53,124 nucleotides of DNA from Oscillospiraceae bacterium (GCA_019423755.1 JAHZAU010000005.1:1-53124); one strand, 5' to 3'. Counted from the stretch's first letter, positions 15,729 through 23,740 are shown. The notes: generated from the sequence alone by a model not told the origin. Numbers and translations are program-made.

Positions 15729-16700
15729 ATGGCTGAATTAAGATGGCATCCCCTGATCCAGGACTGGGTCATGATCAACTCCAACCGCCAGAACCGTCCG
15801 GCAATGCCCAAGGACTGGTGCCCCTTCTGCCCCGGCTCCGGCAAGGTCCCGGACGATTACGAAGTCCTCAAATACGACAACGACTTCCCCGCCCTGTCCC
15901 AGAACCCGCCCCAGCCCGACGACGTGGCCAACGACTTCTTCAAGGTCCGCCCCAACTACGGCAAGTGCGAAGTGGTGCTCTACTCCCCCGGCCACACCAC
16001 CACCATCCCCGACCTGTCCGACGCGCACATGAGAAAGCTCGTTGACCTGTGGGTGGAGCGCTTCACCGATATTTCCAGCGACCCCAACATCAAATACGTC
16101 TTCATCTTCGAAAACCGCGGCCGCATGGTAGGCACCACCATGCCCCATCCCCACGGCCAGATCTACGGCTACTCCGTGGTGCCCAAGAAGATCCAGCTGG
16201 AGGTCGCTTCCGCCAAGGAATACCGCGCCGAAAAGGGCCGCTGCCTCTTCTGCGATATGCTGGCGGCCGAGCATGATTTTGGTAAGCGCATCATCTTCGA
16301 GGACGAGAACTTTACCGTCTTCCTGCCCTTCTTCACCGAGTACCCCTACGGCGTTTACATCCAGGCCCGCCGCCATGTTTCCCGCATGGACCAGCTGACC
16401 GACGCCGAAAAGACCTCCCTGGCCGTCACCATCAAGCACGTGGTGGGGATGTTCGACACCCTGTTCCACAAGGAATTCCCCTACATGATGTGCATGCACA
16501 ACGCCCCGGTCAACGGCGAGGACGTGTCGGAGGATTACCACTTCCACATCGAGTTCTTCCCGCCGCTGCGCTCCGCCGAGCAGCAGAAGTTCAACGCCTC
16601 CTCCGAGACCGGCGTTTGGGCCCACTGCAACCCCCGCTGCCCCGAGGAGACCGCTCAGGAGCTGCGCGACGCCTACGCCGAGTACATGAAAACCCTGTAA
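15729..16700 (+). CDS. galT: galactose-1-phosphate uridylyltransferase
   Basis: 323 residues, class I fold. It exchanges UMP between UDP-glucose and galactose-1-phosphate, the second Leloir step. A zinc-type CPFCPGSG lies near residues 31-38, and the nucleophilic histidine motif PHPHGQIYGY around 138-147. CLFCDM follows at about residue 174. The chosen ATG at 15729 follows GGAGGA by 8 bp; an upstream in-frame ATG at 15714 overlaps that RBS and is less likely. galE is not in the window. Confidence 0.93.
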   Translation: MAELRWHPLIQDWVMINSNRQNRPAMPKDWCPFCPGSGKVPDDYEVLKYDNDFPALSQNPPQPDDVANDFFKVRPNYGKCEVVLYSPGHTTTIPDLSDAHMRKLVDLWVERFTDISSDPNIKYVFIFENRGRMVGTTMPHPHGQIYGYSVVPKKIQLEVASAKEYRAEKGRCLFCDMLAAEHDFGKRIIFEDENFTVFLPFFTEYPYGVYIQARRHVSRMDQLTDAEKTSLAVTIKHVVGMFDTLFHKEFPYMMCMHNAPVNGEDVSEDYHFHIEFFPPLRSAEQQKFNASSETGVWAHCNPRCPEETAQELRDAYAEYMKTL

Positions 16701-16743
16701 CCGGCATTTTCCCAAAAACGCAAAAGAACGCCCTGCAAAGGGC

Positions 16744-16802
16744 CTAGTTGCCGCAAGCGGCAACTAACGAAAGAAGCTCCCTTGAAGGGAGCTTCTTTTT
16801 TT
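16744..16802 (+). terminator. R1 double-hairpin terminator, copy H
   Basis: Hairpin 1 CTAGTTGCCGC-AA-GCGGCAACTA shows a G-C to C-G double change compared with copy B. Hairpin 2 GAAGCTCCCTT-GA-AGGGAGCTTC has seven T. It ends galT. Confidence 0.88.
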
Positions 16803-16845
16803 ATGCTTTCGGATGGTTTTATGCGAAGAGGAAAGGAAAGTTTCC

Positions 16846-16929
16846 CCTACCGTTTAACCGAGTCGCGGGTTACCCATTTTCCGTTTTGTTTTAACTGAAA
16901 GCGCGAAAATGCCCGCGGAGGCTCCTCCG
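16846..16929 (-). repeat. R2 repeat block at the 3' end of the 16930 gene
   Basis: On the minus strand: palindrome CGGAGGAGCCTCCG, then CGGGCATTTTCGCGC and GGGTAACCCGCGACTCGGTT. It begins directly at the stop codon of the 69-residue protein. Confidence 0.75.
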
Positions 16930-17139
16930 CTAATAATCCATGGGGACGTCGGAGCCCAGGGCGTAGACGGTGAGGTTTTCGGGGTCGTTCATATAGATGC
17001 TGCACTCGGTACGGGGGCAGCGGAAGCTGTTGAGGCAGCGGCCGACAGGTTTGCCGGTCTCGGTATAGGTGACCTCGGTGGGGACATTCTGGCGGACATA
17101 GGGGCAATACCGGGTCATAACATCTTTAAACTCTTTCAT
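16930..17139 (-). CDS. small Cys-containing conserved-looking protein, function unknown
   Basis: 69 residues from the ATG behind GGGAGGTC. Four cysteines (12, 35, 41, 46) are arranged as RYCPYVRQNVP, GRCLNSFRCPRTEC, suggesting a zinc or Fe-S site. No signal peptide. No family recognised with certainty. It is divergent from the BofA-like gene. The coding call rests on the good RBS, the Cys pattern and the tight R2 copy at its 3' end. Confidence 0.68.
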   Translation of the reverse strand: MKEFKDVMTRYCPYVRQNVPTEVTYTETGKPVGRCLNSFRCPRTECSIYMNDPENLTVYALGSDVPMDY

Positions 17140-17227
17140 AAAAAGGACCTCCCAACAATAAAATATACGCAAGAGGGACCCGGTATTCCGGTGATTCCCT
17201 CCCAGTGGACCGAAAAGGGGGATGGCG

Positions 17228-17458
17228 ATGGATTGGTTTTGGGCGGCGGCCGGCCTTTGGCTGGTGTGGCAGACCGGCGCGCTGCTGCGCCGGCGGCAGC
17301 TGGGGGCGCTGTTTGTAAGCGGAGCGCTGGGCCTGGGGCTGCTTTGGGGGCTGGGGGCGGCGGGCCTTCTGCCCTGGACCCCGGTGACCGCCACGGCGGC
17401 GGGGCTTTGGGGGCTTCCCGGCTGCATCGGGATGCTGCTGGCGCGGCTGGTGTGCTAA
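17228..17458 (+). CDS. BofA-like membrane protein (pro-sigma-K processing regulator family)
   Basis: 76 residues from the second ATG, which is better spaced from AAGGGGG than the ATG at 17222. Two or three hydrophobic segments fill the protein. The C-terminal TPVTATAAGLWGLPGCIGML resembles the BofA signature (NPVTA...G.LG.PG). In Bacillus, BofA holds the SpoIVFB protease inactive in the outer forespore membrane. Many Clostridia keep BofA-like proteins without known targets. It is a short, hydrophobic match, so the assignment is moderate. Confidence 0.6.
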   Translation: MDWFWAAAGLWLVWQTGALLRRRQLGALFVSGALGLGLLWGLGAAGLLPWTPVTATAAGLWGLPGCIGMLLARLVC

Positions 17459-17465
17459 TTGCTAG

Positions 17466-17495
17466 TTGATACTGGGACCGGTCGTGTGGTATAAT
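17466..17495 (+). promoter_or_regulatory. promoter for the 17527 GNAT gene
   Basis: TTGATA at 17466-17471, 18 bp spacer, TATAAT at 17490-17495, about 32 bp before the start codon. Confidence 0.6.
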
Positions 17496-17526
17496 ACCGC
17501 CAAATGACCAAAGGAGGCGCTCCCCC

Positions 17527-17967
17527 ATGAGAAGACAGACCGAATTTACCGCCAAATGGTTCCAGGGAAAGAAAAACAGCTCCGACGCCTTTTACGTCCG
17601 CACCCAGGTGTTCATCATCGAGCAGGGCTTCTCTCCCGAAGGGGAATTTGACGAGATCGACAAACAAAGCTGGCACGTGGTGCTTTACGACGGCGACGAA
17701 CCGGTAGCCACCGGACGCACCTTCCTGCAGGACGGCGTTTACCAGATCGGACGCATCTGCGTGGTGGAGCGTTACCGCCGCCATCACCTGGGCCGCCGGG
17801 TCATGGAGCTTCTCGAGGAGAAGATCCGCTCCCTGGGCGGCGACCGCGTCCATCTGTCCGCCCAGATGCAGGCCAAGGGCTTCTACAAAAAGCTGGGCTA
17901 TCAGGAGCAGGGCGAACCCTACCTGGACGAGCACTGCCCCCACATCGCCATGGAAAAGCAGCTCTAA
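17527..17967 (+). CDS. GNAT-family N-acetyltransferase
   Basis: 146 residues. The fold signature is present: FIIEQGFSPEGEFDEID (similar to the ElaA-like subgroup), a beta bulge YQIGRICVVERYRRHHLGRRV with the acetyl-CoA-binding R-x-x-H-L-G-R-R loop around residues 80-92, and GFYKKLGYQEQGEPYLDEHCPHIAM at the C-terminus. The acceptor substrate is unknown. Its own promoter lies just upstream and RBS AAAGGAGG precedes the ATG. A terminator follows at 18058. Confidence 0.88.
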   Translation: MRRQTEFTAKWFQGKKNSSDAFYVRTQVFIIEQGFSPEGEFDEIDKQSWHVVLYDGDEPVATGRTFLQDGVYQIGRICVVERYRRHHLGRRVMELLEEKIRSLGGDRVHLSAQMQAKGFYKKLGYQEQGEPYLDEHCPHIAMEKQL

Positions 17968-18002
17968 CCCTATCTTACAATACTTGCCACGGAATTTCAA
18001 GT

Positions 18003-18242
18003 ACGGGCGCAGAGCCTGCGCTCCCTGTTTCGCGCTTTAAGCTTTATCCAACGGAAAAGAAAACTGCCCGCGTCGATAGCAGTACCGACGCGGTTTTCTT
18101 TATTTATGCACTTGGGTAAGTTTTTCGAGAAGGGAAAAGTTCTTTCTCTCAACCGAGTCGCGGGTTGCTTGTTCTCCGGCTGGTTTAAACCTCGTGCGCG
18201 AAAATTCCTGCACGGGTCCCGTGCCGCGATTATGCCCGCGGG
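18003..18242. repeat. R2 repeats between the GNAT gene and rnr
   Basis: GCGCAGAGCCTGCGCTCCCTGTTTCGCGC at 18007 (reported here as the palindrome GCGCAGAGCCTGCGC plus its constant block), and a reverse set at 18150-18242 containing ACCGAGTCGCGGGTT and GCACGGGTCCCGTGC. The 349 bp gap 17968-18316 contains only these repeats and two terminators. Confidence 0.72.
18058..18107 (+). terminator. terminator after the GNAT gene
   Basis: AAGAAAAC-TGC-CCGCGTCG and CGACGCGG-TTTTCTT pair around ATAGCAGTAC. The core CCGCGTCG...CGACGCGG recurs near 22055, 26130 and 33225 as part of the repeat mosaic. Confidence 0.65.
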
Positions 18243-18243
18243 C

Positions 18244-18303
18244 CTAGTTCCCGCTTTCAGCGGGAACTAACGAAAGAACGCCCTTTGCAGGGCGTTCTTT
18301 TTG
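18244..18303 (+). terminator. R1 double-hairpin terminator, copy I
   Basis: Hairpin 1 CTAGTTCCCGC-TTTCA-GCGGGAACTA is the most diverged stem and is still perfectly paired. Hairpin 2 GAACGCCC-TTTGCA-GGGCGTTC has five T. It lies 13 bp from the rnr stop, between convergent genes. Confidence 0.88.
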
Positions 18304-18316
18304 CGTTATCGGGGTA

Positions 18317-20665
18317 CTAGCCTTTTCTATGGGGACGCGGGGCGGTTTTGCGGCGGCCTCTGTCCTTGCGGTGGGGCTGTGTGCGCTTCCAGTTTCCGGC
18401 CTTGCGTCCATCGTTGTCTTTTTCGCGGGCGGCGCGGCCCTTGGGGGCGCGGGATTTGGGGGCGGGCTGGGTCTGCTCCTTCTGGATGAGGGCGCCCACC
18501 TCCGCCTGTCCGGGGACGGCGTCCGCCAGGGCGAAGTCCACCTGCCCGGCGGAAACATCCACCCCCAGCACCAGCACCTCCACCTCCTGGCCGATCTGGA
18601 ATTTGCGGCCGGAGCGGGGGTCGGCAAGCTCCAAGCCCTCCTGCAGGACATATTCCCCGGCGGGCATATTGCGGGCGTGGACCAGGCCCTCCACCGTGTT
18701 GGGCAGCTCCACATAGATGCCGAAGGCGGTCACCGAGGAGATGGTCCCGCGGAAGGTCTGTCCCACGCGGGAGGACATATACTCCGCCTTGTAGCAGTCG
18801 TCGCAGTCGCGTTCGATGCCCACAGCGGCAAGCTCCATCTCGCTGCAGTGGCGGGCGGCCTGGGGCACATAGGGCCCGAAGCGCTTGAGCAGGGCTTTGC
18901 GGTCCATGCCGCCGGTGTAGCAGGAGAGGATGCGGTGGATGATCAGGTCCGGGTACCGGCGGATGGGGGAGGTAAAGTGGGCGTAATTTTCCAGCACCAG
19001 GCCGAAGTGCCCGATGTTCTGGTCGGAATAAGCGGCCTTGGCCATGGTGCGCAGGATCTGGTTGTTGATGATCTGCTGGCAGGGGGTGCCTTGGGACTGC
19101 TGCAGGAGGTTTGCAAGCTCCCGGGGCTCCGGCTGGCTGGAAAGCTCAGTCGTATCCAGTCCCAGGCGGGCCGCCAGGTCGTGGAGCACCTGGGCCTTGG
19201 TCACCGGGGGCTTGTCGTGGACCCGGTAGACAAAGGGCAGCTCCTGCTCCATGGCCAGGGTGGCGGCAGCTTCGTTGGCGATGAGCATGAATTCCTCGAT
19301 GATGCGCTCGCTCTCGCCCTGGGTGCGGGGGATAATGTCCTGGATCTTGCCGTCCTCGATGACGAACTTCGCCTCGCTGGAGGAAAGCTCCATGGAGCCG
19401 CGCTGGGTGCGTTTCTGGCGCAGGATGCGGGAAAGCTGGTGCATCTTTTCGATCTCCGGCACAAGGCCCTGGTATTTGGCCAAAACCTCCGAGGAGGCGC
19501 TGCCGTCCAGGATGGCGTTGACCTCGCTGTATACCCCCTTGACCCGGGAGCGGATGTAGCTTTTGACAAACCGGCTGCCGACGATGTTGCCCTGGGCGTC
19601 CAGGGTCACCAGCGCCGAGAAGGTCAGCCGCAGCTCGTCGGGGTTGAGCGAACAGATGCCGTTGGAAAGGGCCTTGGGCAGCATGGGGATGACCTGGTCG
19701 GCGTAGTAGATGGAGGTGCCCCGCAGGTAAGCCTCCCGGTCCACCGGGGTATCCTGGCGGACGTAGTGGCTCACGTCGGCGATGTGTACCCCCAAAAACC
19801 AATGCTCGCCGTCCCAATCCAGGGAAACGGCGTCGTCCAGGTCCTTGCTGTCCGCCCCGTCGATGGTGAAGATGGGCAGGTCGGTCAGGTCCATGCGGGC
19901 ACCGAGCTCCGAAAGGGGCACGCCGCCGTCCTGCAGCTTCTGGGCCTGCTTGAGGGTCTGGGGGTCGAACTCCCGGCGGGTGTGGTACTGTTCCAGCACC
20001 GCCTCGGCGCAGCTTTGGGCCAGCTGGGCGCTGCCGTAGCTGCGCACCACCTCCACCTTGTGGGCAAAGTGGCTTTCCCCGCGCTTGACCACCCGGGCCA
20101 GCACCTTGTCTCCCGGGCGGGCCACCCCGGTGTGACCGTCCAGCACCTCCAGCCCGATCCGCAGGTCCCGGTCGGGCAGCACCACCAGCCGGCCCTCCTC
20201 GTCCTTTTGGAGCACGCCGGAAAATTCCCCCGCCGCCTGCTCCAAAATCCGCACGATGACCCCTTCGGGGCTTTCGGTCTTGCCGGGGGCGGGCTTGACC
20301 AGCACCAGGTCGCCGGGCAGCGCGCCCAGCATCATCCGGCCGGGGATGAAGATATCGTTTGCCTTGGGGTCCTCGGAGGGGGGTTGTCCGTCCTTGGGCA
20401 GCGGCCGCACAAAGCCGAACTTGGGCAGCACCGACACCACCTGGCACCGCAGCAGCCCCAGGTTCGCGCTGAGCACCACCGAGTAGCGCTTCTGGTAAAG
20501 TTCGCCGTTTTCCTTCATGGATTCCATCAGTTCCCGGAACGCCGGACGCTCCTTGGAGCTGACCTTGGCCTGGGCTTCCAGCATCTTCAGGCTGATGGGT
20601 TCTTTTTTCTGCCGTTTGAGCACCGCCATCACCCGCTGGGTCAGGTCTTGCTGTTTCTTTGCCAT
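18317..20665 (-). CDS. rnr: ribonuclease R
   Basis: 782 residues. RNase R is a 3'-to-5' exoribonuclease that degrades structured RNA and, in bacteria, works with tmRNA in trans-translation quality control. Domains in order: N-terminal helix-turn-helix (about 5-60), cold-shock domains (about 70-230), the RNB catalytic domain with IDGADSKDLDDAV (about 269-281) and HFTSPIRRYPDLI (about 578-590), an S1 domain (about 635-720), then a very basic tail rich in Lys and Arg. The ATG follows GAGGAAAGGCGGG. An extended hairpin lies upstream at 20744. Confidence 0.95.
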   Translation of the reverse strand: MAKKQQDLTQRVMAVLKRQKKEPISLKMLEAQAKVSSKERPAFRELMESMKENGELYQKRYSVVLSANLGLLRCQVVSVLPKFGFVRPLPKDGQPPSEDPKANDIFIPGRMMLGALPGDLVLVKPAPGKTESPEGVIVRILEQAAGEFSGVLQKDEEGRLVVLPDRDLRIGLEVLDGHTGVARPGDKVLARVVKRGESHFAHKVEVVRSYGSAQLAQSCAEAVLEQYHTRREFDPQTLKQAQKLQDGGVPLSELGARMDLTDLPIFTIDGADSKDLDDAVSLDWDGEHWFLGVHIADVSHYVRQDTPVDREAYLRGTSIYYADQVIPMLPKALSNGICSLNPDELRLTFSALVTLDAQGNIVGSRFVKSYIRSRVKGVYSEVNAILDGSASSEVLAKYQGLVPEIEKMHQLSRILRQKRTQRGSMELSSSEAKFVIEDGKIQDIIPRTQGESERIIEEFMLIANEAAATLAMEQELPFVYRVHDKPPVTKAQVLHDLAARLGLDTTELSSQPEPRELANLLQQSQGTPCQQIINNQILRTMAKAAYSDQNIGHFGLVLENYAHFTSPIRRYPDLIIHRILSCYTGGMDRKALLKRFGPYVPQAARHCSEMELAAVGIERDCDDCYKAEYMSSRVGQTFRGTISSVTAFGIYVELPNTVEGLVHARNMPAGEYVLQEGLELADPRSGRKFQIGQEVEVLVLGVDVSAGQVDFALADAVPGQAEVGALIQKEQTQPAPKSRAPKGRAAREKDNDGRKAGNWKRTQPHRKDRGRRKTAPRPHRKG

Positions 20666-20743
20666 GGATTTCCCGCCTTTCCTCGGGAGCGCGCGCGGCC
20701 TCCCGTCTTTGTTTGCCTCTATTATACCCTATTTTTCATCCTT

Positions 20744-20786
20744 GGGAAAGCATAGTTGGCGCTTTGGGAGCCAACTATGCTTTCCC
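20744..20786. repeat. long perfect hairpin containing an R1-type core
   Basis: A 17 bp perfect stem: GGGAAAGCATAGTTGGC (20744-20760) pairs with GCCAACTATGCTTTCCC (20770-20786) around a 9 nt loop. The inner TAGTTGGC/GCCAACTA equals R1 hairpin 1, but the outer arms are unique and hairpin 2 is absent. It lies between rnr and the metallophosphoesterase-like gene, both minus strand. TATAAT of a possible rnr promoter is at 20726-20721. Confidence 0.7.
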
Positions 20787-20805
20787 GGCAGCCTTATCCG
20801 ATTTC

Positions 20806-20850
20806 CGATTCCCTATTCACTATTCCCTTTTCACTTTTCACCATTCACTA
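20806..20850 (+). repeat. R3 tandem repeat
   Basis: TTCCCTATTCACTATTCCC and TTTTCACTTTTCACCATTCA units, directly joined to an R1 hairpin 1 at 20848. Confidence 0.75.
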
Positions 20851-20872
20851 GTTGGCGCCCCCGTCGCCAACT
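20848..20872 (+). repeat. R1 hairpin 1 alone (copy P), inside a gene end
   Basis: CTAGTTGGCG-CCCCCGT-CGCCAACT. On the minus strand it encodes the last residues VGDGGAN and the TAG stop of the metallophosphoesterase-like gene. The linker and hairpin 2 are absent. Confidence 0.75.
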
Positions 20873-21696
20873 CGGAAGACCGCCACCTGGGGCGGCACCA
20901 AAAAGCGCACCGGCAGGCGGGAGGTCCCCAACCCGCTGTGGACGTACAGCTGCCCGCCGTCCGCCAGAGGGTACAGCCCCCGGATGTACCGCTCGCCCAG
21001 GGAGGTGGTCACCGGCTCCACAAAGGGCAGCCGCACCTGACCGCCGTGGGTGTGCCCCGCCAGCATCAGGTCCACCCCCTGGCCCTCGGCGTGGGCGGCC
21101 AGGTCCGGCTCATGGAAGAGCAAAATGGTGTAGCTAGCGTCCGCGGGGCGGCCTTCCAGGGCGGACTGGGGGTCCGGCGCGCCCAGCAGACCGTCGTCCA
21201 GGCCCGCTACATACACCGTCTGGCCCCCGGCGTCCAGGGTCACTCCGCTGTTGCAAAGCAGGGTGAAGCCCGCCGCCTCCATCACCTGGGGGTAGACCCA
21301 CTGGGCGCCGCCGCCGTAGTCCCGGTTCCCCCAAACCGCCAGTTTCGCGGGCGCCTCCATGCGGGAAAGGGCGTCGGTCACTTCATCCACCGGGGCGTAC
21401 TGGGCATAGTTGTGGAACAGGTCCCCGGTAAAGACCAGCAGGTCGGGCTGCTGGCGGTTGACCTCCTCGACCAGGCGGTCCAGCTGGGTGGTGTCGTAGC
21501 TGGGGCTGAGTTCCAGGTCGGAAAGCTGCACCACCTTCCAGGCGTCTCCCTCCCCGGCCAGGTCGTACTCCCGGGTGACCAGCATCCCCGGCTCGATGCG
21601 AAAAGCGTAGTACAGCGCCCCGGCTCCCAGCGCCACCGCCAGAAGCAGCACCCCCAGCACACGCAGCAGAAATTTTACCAAACCGATCTCCTCCAT
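20848..21696 (-). CDS. membrane-anchored metallophosphoesterase-like protein with altered metal motifs
   Basis: 282 residues. One N-terminal membrane helix (about 7-29) anchors the calcineurin-like domain outside the cell, as in YkuE-type proteins. Motifs appear in order, but several metal ligands differ from consensus. SDLEL stands where SDLHL is usual, GDLFHN for GDxxD, and GNRDYG for GNHD. LLFHEPD and GHTHGGQ are intact. Activity or metal content may therefore be unusual. The start codon ATG has only a weak RBS (GGCGGAG), and an upstream in-frame start is possible. The C-terminal codons come from an R1 stem. Confidence 0.82.
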   Translation of the reverse strand: MEEIGLVKFLLRVLGVLLLAVALGAGALYYAFRIEPGMLVTREYDLAGEGDAWKVVQLSDLELSPSYDTTQLDRLVEEVNRQQPDLLVFTGDLFHNYAQYAPVDEVTDALSRMEAPAKLAVWGNRDYGGGAQWVYPQVMEAAGFTLLCNSGVTLDAGGQTVYVAGLDDGLLGAPDPQSALEGRPADASYTILLFHEPDLAAHAEGQGVDLMLAGHTHGGQVRLPFVEPVTTSLGERYIRGLYPLADGGQLYVHSGLGTSRLPVRFLVPPQVAVFRVGDGGAN

Positions 21697-21774
21697 CTCC
21701 GCCCTTTTCCCGGGAAAGCGGGCACAAGAGCGGTGTGTTTTCTTGAGTGTAGCGCAGAGATTGCGCACAAAGTA

Positions 21775-22157
21775 TTGCGCAGGACCTGCGCGGGCATAAT
21801 CGCGCAAAAAGTCTTTTGGAAACGAAAAACGAGTAACCCGCGGCGGAAGTCCTTCGCCAGTGTGTATTCTTTTAGTTTATCATAAAATTATTGCCAAACT
21901 GTGTCAAACAGGGTCCGGACGCTGCCAACTTTCTGTTTTCCCGAATCCCAAAAAGAAACCCGCGCCGGAAATCGTACCGACGCGGGGCGCAGAACCTGCG
22001 CGGGCAATTTCACGCACAAGGTTTCATCAAGGCGGAAAATAAAAGTACCCGCGTCGATAGCAGTACCGACGCGGGACGCTTACTTTTGTTTTCAATCAGA
22101 CTTTTTGCGCGATTATGCCCGTGCGGGCTGGCCGCACCGCGATTATGCCTGCGGAGG
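21775..22157. repeat. R2 repeat island
   Basis: The 446 bp gap 21697-22142 has no gene. Copies: GCGCAGGACCTGCGC with GGGCATAATCGCGC and GAGTAACCCGCGGCG (21776-21846), GCGCAGAACCTGCGC with GGGCAATTTCACGC (21986-22017), the CCGCGTCG...CGACGCGG hairpin (22052-22078), and reverse GATTATGCCCGTGCGG and GATTATGCCTGCGG blocks (22112-22157). The last one encodes the end of the anti-sigma gene. Confidence 0.75.
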
Positions 22158-22961
22158 TCCTCCGCTTCCGTAGCGGTTCTGTTGGCCGTTGCCCGGACCA
22201 TTTCCTTGTCCGGAGCCTTGGTCATAACCTTGTCCGTTACCTTGTCCGTTACCCTGTCCGTTCCCCGGGCCATAGCCTTGGCCGCTGCCGGGGGTACCGG
22301 CGGAGGGGGAAGTCTCGGGGGCCTGGGCGGCAGGGGTTTCCTGCTCCTGGAGCATCCGGCGGATCTGGGACATGGGCCAGCTGCGCACCTGCTGGGCGGT
22401 GATGGTGGGGTCTTTGAGCAGCAGCTGCTGCCACGCCCGGTACCGCCCCACCGAAAGCCCGGCCTCCTGGGCCGCCTGCCATTCCTCCGGGGTGGCCCCG
22501 TCGCAGACAAACGCCGTCTCGCCGCCGCTTTGGGCCAGCTCCCCGGCCATCTCCTGCTGCTGTTGGGGCGAATCGGCCTGCACCGTCACCCACACCTTGC
22601 CCTGGGCCTGGGCGGTCTGGGCCAGGCGCTCCACCGCCTCGGTCCAGCCGCAGTGGGTCAGATCGGTGTCCTGCAGAAGCTGGTCGCCCTGGGGGTCGTA
22701 AGCCTGGGCGGACACCACCCGGTCAAAGCAGTTGAGCTGCAGCTGCACCGGGCTTTCCAGCTCCACGCTGACGGCGCTCACCGGCACGCTGTACACCCCG
22801 TATCCCCCCAGGCAAAGCAGTAGCGACGCCGCCACCAGGGAATACCGCCACCCCCGGCGGGAGCCTCCCGCCCGCTTTTCCTCCAAAAAGGCCAGGGTGC
22901 GGCGGCGGCGCTCCTCCCCGGCGCGGACCGGTTCCAGCGCTTGTCGAAGTTCTTCCCTCAC
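22143..22961 (-). CDS. RsgI-like anti-sigma factor with Gly/Asn/Gln-rich extracellular tail
   Basis: 272 residues. Residues 1-40 are a charged cytosolic helix, 41-58 a membrane span, and 59-100 (VPVSAVSVELESPVQLQLNC, FDRVVSAQAYDPQG) resemble the extracytoplasmic core of RsgI-type anti-sigma factors. That family usually has an Asn-Pro autocleavage site; here the matching place reads ESP. The final 50 residues are low complexity, built from GNGQ/GQGN steps. It starts with GTG overlapping the sigma-factor TGA (GTGA), behind GGGAGGTG, so the pair is translationally coupled. The last codons GGPPQA and TAA are R2 sequence. Confidence 0.8.
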   Translation of the reverse strand: MREELRQALEPVRAGEERRRRTLAFLEEKRAGGSRRGWRYSLVAASLLLCLGGYGVYSVPVSAVSVELESPVQLQLNCFDRVVSAQAYDPQGDQLLQDTDLTHCGWTEAVERLAQTAQAQGKVWVTVQADSPQQQQEMAGELAQSGGETAFVCDGATPEEWQAAQEAGLSVGRYRAWQQLLLKDPTITAQQVRSWPMSQIRRMLQEQETPAAQAPETSPSAGTPGSGQGYGPGNGQGNGQGNGQGYDQGSGQGNGPGNGQQNRYGSGGPPQA

Positions 22962-23437
22962 AGCCGTTCACCTCCCAAGGTTTCCCGCAGCTGGTCCCGC
23001 GCCCGGGCCAGCCAGGTGTAGATGGTGTTGGGGCGCTTGCCCAGCATCTGGGCGATCTCCACGGCGGAGTACCCCTCGTAATAGTGCAGGTAGATCACGT
23101 CCCGGTAGCGGCCGGGCAGGGCGCGCACCGCTTCCAGCAGCTCCTGGTGTTCCAGCTGCGAGGGCGCCGGCAGGCTCTCCCCCTCCTCCAATCCCACCGA
23201 AAACCGCCGGAAAAAGGAGCGCAGCCGGTCGCGGCAGGCGTTGACCGTCACCCGGATGAGCCAGGCTTTGCGGTGCTCGGGGCTTTGGAACGCGGTGGTA
23301 CTGAGGGCGTACTTCAAAAACACGTTTTGAAACACGTCCTGGCGGTCGCTGTCCTGTCCCAGGTGGAGGAAGCAGAGCCGCTCCACCATATCTCCGTACT
23401 GCTGGATGACCTCTTCCAGCTCCTGGCTGCTGCGCAT
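22958..23437 (-). CDS. ECF-type RNA polymerase sigma factor
   Basis: 159 residues with region 2 (DSDRQDVFQNVFLKYALST, then HRKAWLIRVTVNACRDRLRS) and region 4 helix-turn-helix (GYSAVEIAQMLGKRPNTIYT WLARAR in the last 50 residues). It directs RNA polymerase to a small regulon in response to an envelope signal, under control of the overlapping anti-sigma gene. The upstream small secreted-protein gene ends 27 bp before its start, suggesting a three-gene operon. Its promoter target is not evident. Confidence 0.9.
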   Translation of the reverse strand: MRSSQELEEVIQQYGDMVERLCFLHLGQDSDRQDVFQNVFLKYALSTTAFQSPEHRKAWLIRVTVNACRDRLRSFFRRFSVGLEEGESLPAPSQLEHQELLEAVRALPGRYRDVIYLHYYEGYSAVEIAQMLGKRPNTIYTWLARARDQLRETLGGERL

Positions 23438-23464
23438 GCCCTCCCGACCTTTCCTTTGGCGAAC

Positions 23465-23740
23465 TTAACCTCTGCGGCAGACGCCCGAGCCGTTTTTCAG
23501 GCCACGGCCCATGCCGCATCCGGTGCCCTGGCCGCGGTTTTTCCCAGCGCCCCGGCGCAGACCGGTGCCGTCCTGGGGACGCTGGCCCTGGTTGGGGCAG
23601 CCGCCCTCCTGGACATAGGGGCAGGCGCCATCGTAAGGACAGTTGGGGTTGGGGCAGGCGGTGGCAGTCTCGGCGGCGGCGCCCAGGCTCCCCAGGCCCA
23701 CCAAAGCCGCAGCAGCAAGGGTAAGGATGATCTTTTTCAT
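23465..23740 (-). CDS. small secreted Cys/Gly/Arg-rich protein
   Basis: 91 residues. Signal peptide at residues 1-22 (MKKIILTLAAAALVGLGSLG), then CPNPNCPYDGACPYVQEGGC with regular Cys spacing, then a Gly/Arg/Asn-rich tail with GCGMGRGLKNGSGVC. Six cysteines in total suggest metal binding or disulfides after export. RBS AGGAGG is well placed. It is first in the apparent operon with the ECF sigma and RsgI-like genes, so it may be the sensed ligand, a regulon product or a cell-surface peptide. Function unknown. Confidence 0.75.
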   Translation of the reverse strand: MKKIILTLAAAALVGLGSLGAAAETATACPNPNCPYDGACPYVQEGGCPNQGQRPQDGTGLRRGAGKNRGQGTGCGMGRGLKNGSGVCRRG

